Source of the DNA: a virus
Length of the DNA: 25,021 nucleotides
IMG/VR virus record: IMGVR_UViG_3300021962_000602
Location: 1 to 25,021 of that record
Strand: one strand, 5' to 3'
Shown: piece by piece, positions 23,201 to 25,021 of the stretch
How the letters are laid out: each line of letters begins with the position of its first letter
How positions within the stretch are numbered: position 1 is the stretch's first letter
Notes under the pieces: generated by a model
Told to the model about the DNA's origin: nothing
What the model saw: the letters and a program-made list of their open reading frames with translations, nothing else
The model's database searches: none
Program-made: the position numbers and the translations under genes

Positions 23201-25021
23201 TCAAATAACGTGCTACCAGTTATTTTAACTTGTGATGTTGTTCCACTATATTCAATACCGTCAATATCCATCTTTAATGTGAACGTCACACCAGTAAGGT
23301 ACATTAAACCTCTAAGGTGGTCCGGTTCACCAACAATTGTTTCTAAGTCCTCTTCAATAAAGGTTTCAAAATCTGGATATAAATTCTCAACTATTTCAAT
23401 TGGTTTACAAGGTTTTCTATATGAAAACTTTGGTCTAGCAAAAATATTGTTTTCTATTAAATTACCGCCCATCCATAATGTTGTTGATGGTATAATTTGT
23501 TCTAAAACATTTGACCAATATGGACTCATTTGATTAACAAAATCTGTTGAATCAACCATGTCATATGGTGTGTACCCAGAAGATGTCAATTGATTAATAT
23601 AATCTTGATACACATCTTCTAGATGAATATAATTTTTCTTATATTTTACTAAGTTTGAGATAACTACCTGTTTTGAGAAAGTATTTTCAAGATATTCAGC
23701 AAAGCTTACGTCACTTTGTACTTCTAAACTATTCTTTCCAAATACCACTTCTAATTCTCTAGACTTTCTCCATATATCATAATTGCTCGCGTTAGCTGGG
23801 CTAACAAACACACTGATATTTTTTCTGTTTAGAATTAAACCGGTACTTGTTAAATCATCAACAACTTGGCTTTTGACATTATCTATTTTACTTTCTAATG
23901 TGTAACCATAATCTAATCCTGGGAATGTTCTATATATGTCAAAAAATTCTTCACCATAAGAATATGGTTTTGATTTTGTTTTAATTGTTTTTGTTCTACC
24001 TGTTAATATGAAATCACCGTCAACAAATGTACCACTAGAGTTATCTGTATCTATAATGTCCGAAGATCTATGATCTAAACTAACATTATGCCATCCAGAC
24101 CCCATTTGGAAAAATATATTATCCTGATTTGTTGTTGGGGTTTTTGGTAAAAATGTGTCAGTATCGATTGGATAATCAGTAGTATTACTGAATGTTGTCA
24201 TTCCGGTTATTGCACGTAAGCTATATGTGTATGTTGTTGAATTAAACGTTACATTATTATTTACCGCAACATTATTAATGACATTAAAAATATCATCTTC
24301 TGTCGAGGTTTTAGAAATTGCAGTTTTTACATTATAAACATACTCATTGATTTTAATCATCGGATCTGGAGCACCAATGAATTTTAAGAAAAACTCAATA
24401 CTACTTCTTGTTCCTTTTGACTTATATATAAATGCTAGATTAACTAATAGTCTTCTGTAAAATTCTAACTCACCATCTACCAAGTTTTTACCGATAGATG
24501 ATCCATTGTAAACTGATTTAGAAGAATTATATATTTGTTCTTCTAATGTTTTTTGATCAAATAAATTAATAGTATTTAAACCTAATGTATTAGCAAGATT
24601 TTTAAGAAAAACATCCGGGATATTGCTTATTGAGTCATATGACACATTTCTCATGTATGCAATGTTATCAATAAACGATTTTACTTTATCAAAGCTTTGG
24701 CCATAAAGTTGAAATATTTTATCAATCTTTTGGTCTTCGGTGTCAAATTCAAATAATTGTGGTGCAACTAAAAACCTGGTAACTAAATTTGATTTATATT
24801 CATCAATTTCTGTTGCTAAGTCGTTTAACTTAGTTATATATTCATCAAATTTTAAACCGGTGGTTTGTGGGTTCCATCCATCTTTCGAAACAGGCCATTC
24901 TACTAAAACATAAATTAAATCTGTTTTTGTTTCGTCTAAACTAGTTCTAGGAACTTTAAACGACGCTTGAAATATAGGAAATGTTTCTCTATTTAATAAT
25001 GTTTGTTCTAAGTCGTCCAAA
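20236..25021 (-). CDS. Giant baseplate-type protein fused to Pro-Thr-linked tip domains (5' end outside window)
   Basis: The frame is open to the right edge. The first in-window codon (TTG at 25020) is probably not the true start, so the gene is 5'-partial with at least 1594 codons. Residues 1-230 include a helical stretch, RRLLVNLAFIYKSKGTRSSI followed by EFFLKFIGAP (about 190-220), which resembles P2 gpI/baseplate tail-protein regions. The middle (about 230-1165) is beta-rich with many Thr-Gly turns. Pro-Thr linkers lie at 1169-1224, 1237-1278 and 1358-1388. Between the first two is a bead-like DDFCVDIVFTGA, and between the last two is a cysteine-rich domain (CMC at 1279-1281, CDEEDDCGTC near 1346-1355). 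C-terminal tip domains cover 1389-1594 and end with LKIDNNGNVTDSYAC, like the tip module of neighbouring proteins. The role in baseplate attachment plus surface display is inferred. Confidence 0.75.
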   Translation of the reverse strand, partial: LDDLEQTLLNRETFPIFQASFKVPRTSLDETKTDLIYVLVEWPVSKDGWNPQTTGLKFDEYITKLNDLATEIDEYKSNLVTRFLVAPQLFEFDTEDQKIDKIFQLYGQSFDKVKSFIDNIAYMRNVSYDSISNIPDVFLKNLANTLGLNTINLFDQKTLEEQIYNSSKSVYNGSSIGKNLVDGELEFYRRLLVNLAFIYKSKGTRSSIEFFLKFIGAPDPMIKINEYVYNVKTAISKTSTEDDIFNVINNVAVNNNVTFNSTTYTYSLRAITGMTTFSNTTDYPIDTDTFLPKTPTTNQDNIFFQMGSGWHNVSLDHRSSDIIDTDNSSGTFVDGDFILTGRTKTIKTKSKPYSYGEEFFDIYRTFPGLDYGYTLESKIDNVKSQVVDDLTSTGLILNRKNISVFVSPANASNYDIWRKSRELEVVFGKNSLEVQSDVSFAEYLENTFSKQVVISNLVKYKKNYIHLEDVYQDYINQLTSSGYTPYDMVDSTDFVNQMSPYWSNVLEQIIPSTTLWMGGNLIENNIFARPKFSYRKPCKPIEIVENLYPDFETFIEEDLETIVGEPDHLRGLMYLTGVTFTLKMDIDGIEYSGTTSQVKITGSTLFDTGYTATNSCSVLTSSSTSIPLICDYKNWVKLNVSTTKTLWKNAVIALVDKINSTYNDPVAGHLPTESPYSGVTYGCGANCSGYTQLVSYEFFTDNDGVEKVKFIAHSNSGCLEKRYLDFYFDADYQYSLPKCSLDLEFTTVCPDGVLYPVYTGSTECKLKSDIIVNITGATVQSGETYGWGIYVQRNSIPIINAYGGYSSTYTDTTFAQVSGNTCQFKISNVYEDEIIDLLFTDAANCDKKVRIDGLNLQYVEFPTETPDQPIVVNTGFTIHPRVQYRNSYNYGLKHDTKVLVLSGATINSSTTPANIQSYITAGTLVKKDVKDIVSGNTIVSATYLPCSTLSSGAFEAAELSNNYSFSYSYTTYTVSRIDSLGSVKTSVISGRTVSGTTVVFEVLPTSKFRVYTNKEVDETDGNITKRSGYVFDTRSPEFLQIKPETPIEPCCNYPSDYYDTGDYIITEKGELIEVIAVDLNYCNINMYYNINVTGSLPTNLITFNGNSNYLALLEHEYIGFEIVSSSMQQYYTNEYCTTVPSIASLERNYSNVITGSPAYTCVGSYPIITPQPTPTQTPTQTPTSTPTPTPSSTATPTPTPTATPIPPTATPTSTPTPTPTATPADDFCVDIVFTGATATPTATAIVPTATPTPTSTTIASTPTPTATAIAPTPTSTPTCMCIRLTNTTNDDLYITLTPCGGSPISQLVPNVNLTNGINVVTECVVTGSVEGPVPGITVVYCSDISCDEEDDCGTCGSTSTPTPTPTATAIAPTPTATAIAPTPTPTATQSFNTTWFYTNGRICENNIYWLNNTPQEVADYINHVLISPNSSYGGSQYAYPSSQTLGVGTEIYSGNITYNFCSSCNFTAVQTDFPGNIDRNVSNIIKVVNGIVTEFTPLTSYTFNAISCPVTIYNISTGQTNPSTEGCTELSGPYPYTAYGNNSDWTAVTRFYSEASMSVPYYGQNKYYGSNDPSSSGTELKIDNNGNVTDSYAC
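20857..21516 (-). repeat. Three Pro-Thr linkers in the giant baseplate gene
   Basis: Residues 1169-1224 ([20 protein letters not shown] at the start), 1237-1278 (TATAIVPTATP and TATAIAPTPT units) and 1358-1388 (TPTPTATAIAPTPTATAIAP). The TATAIAPTPT unit occurs in both of the last two linkers, which shows copying within the gene. Confidence 0.85.

Overview
The window looks like part of a large, AT-rich, strictly lytic-type tailed phage (probably a contractile-tailed, distantly T4-related myovirus) infecting a member of the Bacteroidota. The phage assignment rests on a 46/47-type recombination nuclease pair, a short DnaG-type primase, a RuvC-like resolvase, a free-standing GIY-YIG homing endonuclease and a long run of tail/baseplate proteins. 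The Bacteroidota host is inferred from three things: a ClpP whose core resembles Bacteroidota ClpP, about ten SprB-type repeats (known from the Flavobacterium gliding adhesin SprB) inside a tail protein, and start sites with A/T-rich leaders and no Shine-Dalgarno sequence. There is no integrase, repressor, tRNA, CRISPR array or insertion sequence. Every gene I can support is on the minus strand, so genes are read from right to left.

Right part (about 8.1-25 kb): a tail/adhesion block of eight genes. In transcription order these are a giant baseplate-type protein (5' end outside the window), a 588-aa protein that is mostly a beads-on-a-string Pro-Thr array, a 92-aa protein, a 1372-aa protein with cadherin-like and SprB repeats, three more Pro-Thr-linked modular proteins (192, 597 and 434 aa) and a 706-aa tail protein. 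Six of the eight share Pro-Thr-(Ser/Ala) linkers. Small domains recur across genes in different combinations, as if the linker DNA served as a seam for shuffling tail-fibre domains. A strong hairpin terminator at 13380-13405 divides the block.

Left part (about 0-8 kb): a replication/recombination block. In transcription order it holds a RuvC-like resolvase behind a consensus-like promoter that would start transcription at its own ATG, a 67-aa protein and a terminator. It continues with primase, a PD-(D/E)XK nuclease, the Mre11-like subunit (47), a coiled-coil protein, a small membrane protein and the Rad50-like subunit (46). Last come a GIY-YIG homing endonuclease and ClpP, whose 3' end lies outside the window. 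Primase through 46 overlap or nearly abut, which suggests one transcript and joint roles in DNA replication, end processing and branched-DNA resolution.

Gene-free stretches are all under about 135 bases; the longest (7078-7207) holds the terminator. The most unusual content is the modular tail block: a phage protein built from host-adhesin SprB repeats, an array of at least ten 13-residue one-cysteine beads on Pro-Thr strings, and evidence of beads and domains moving between neighbouring genes.
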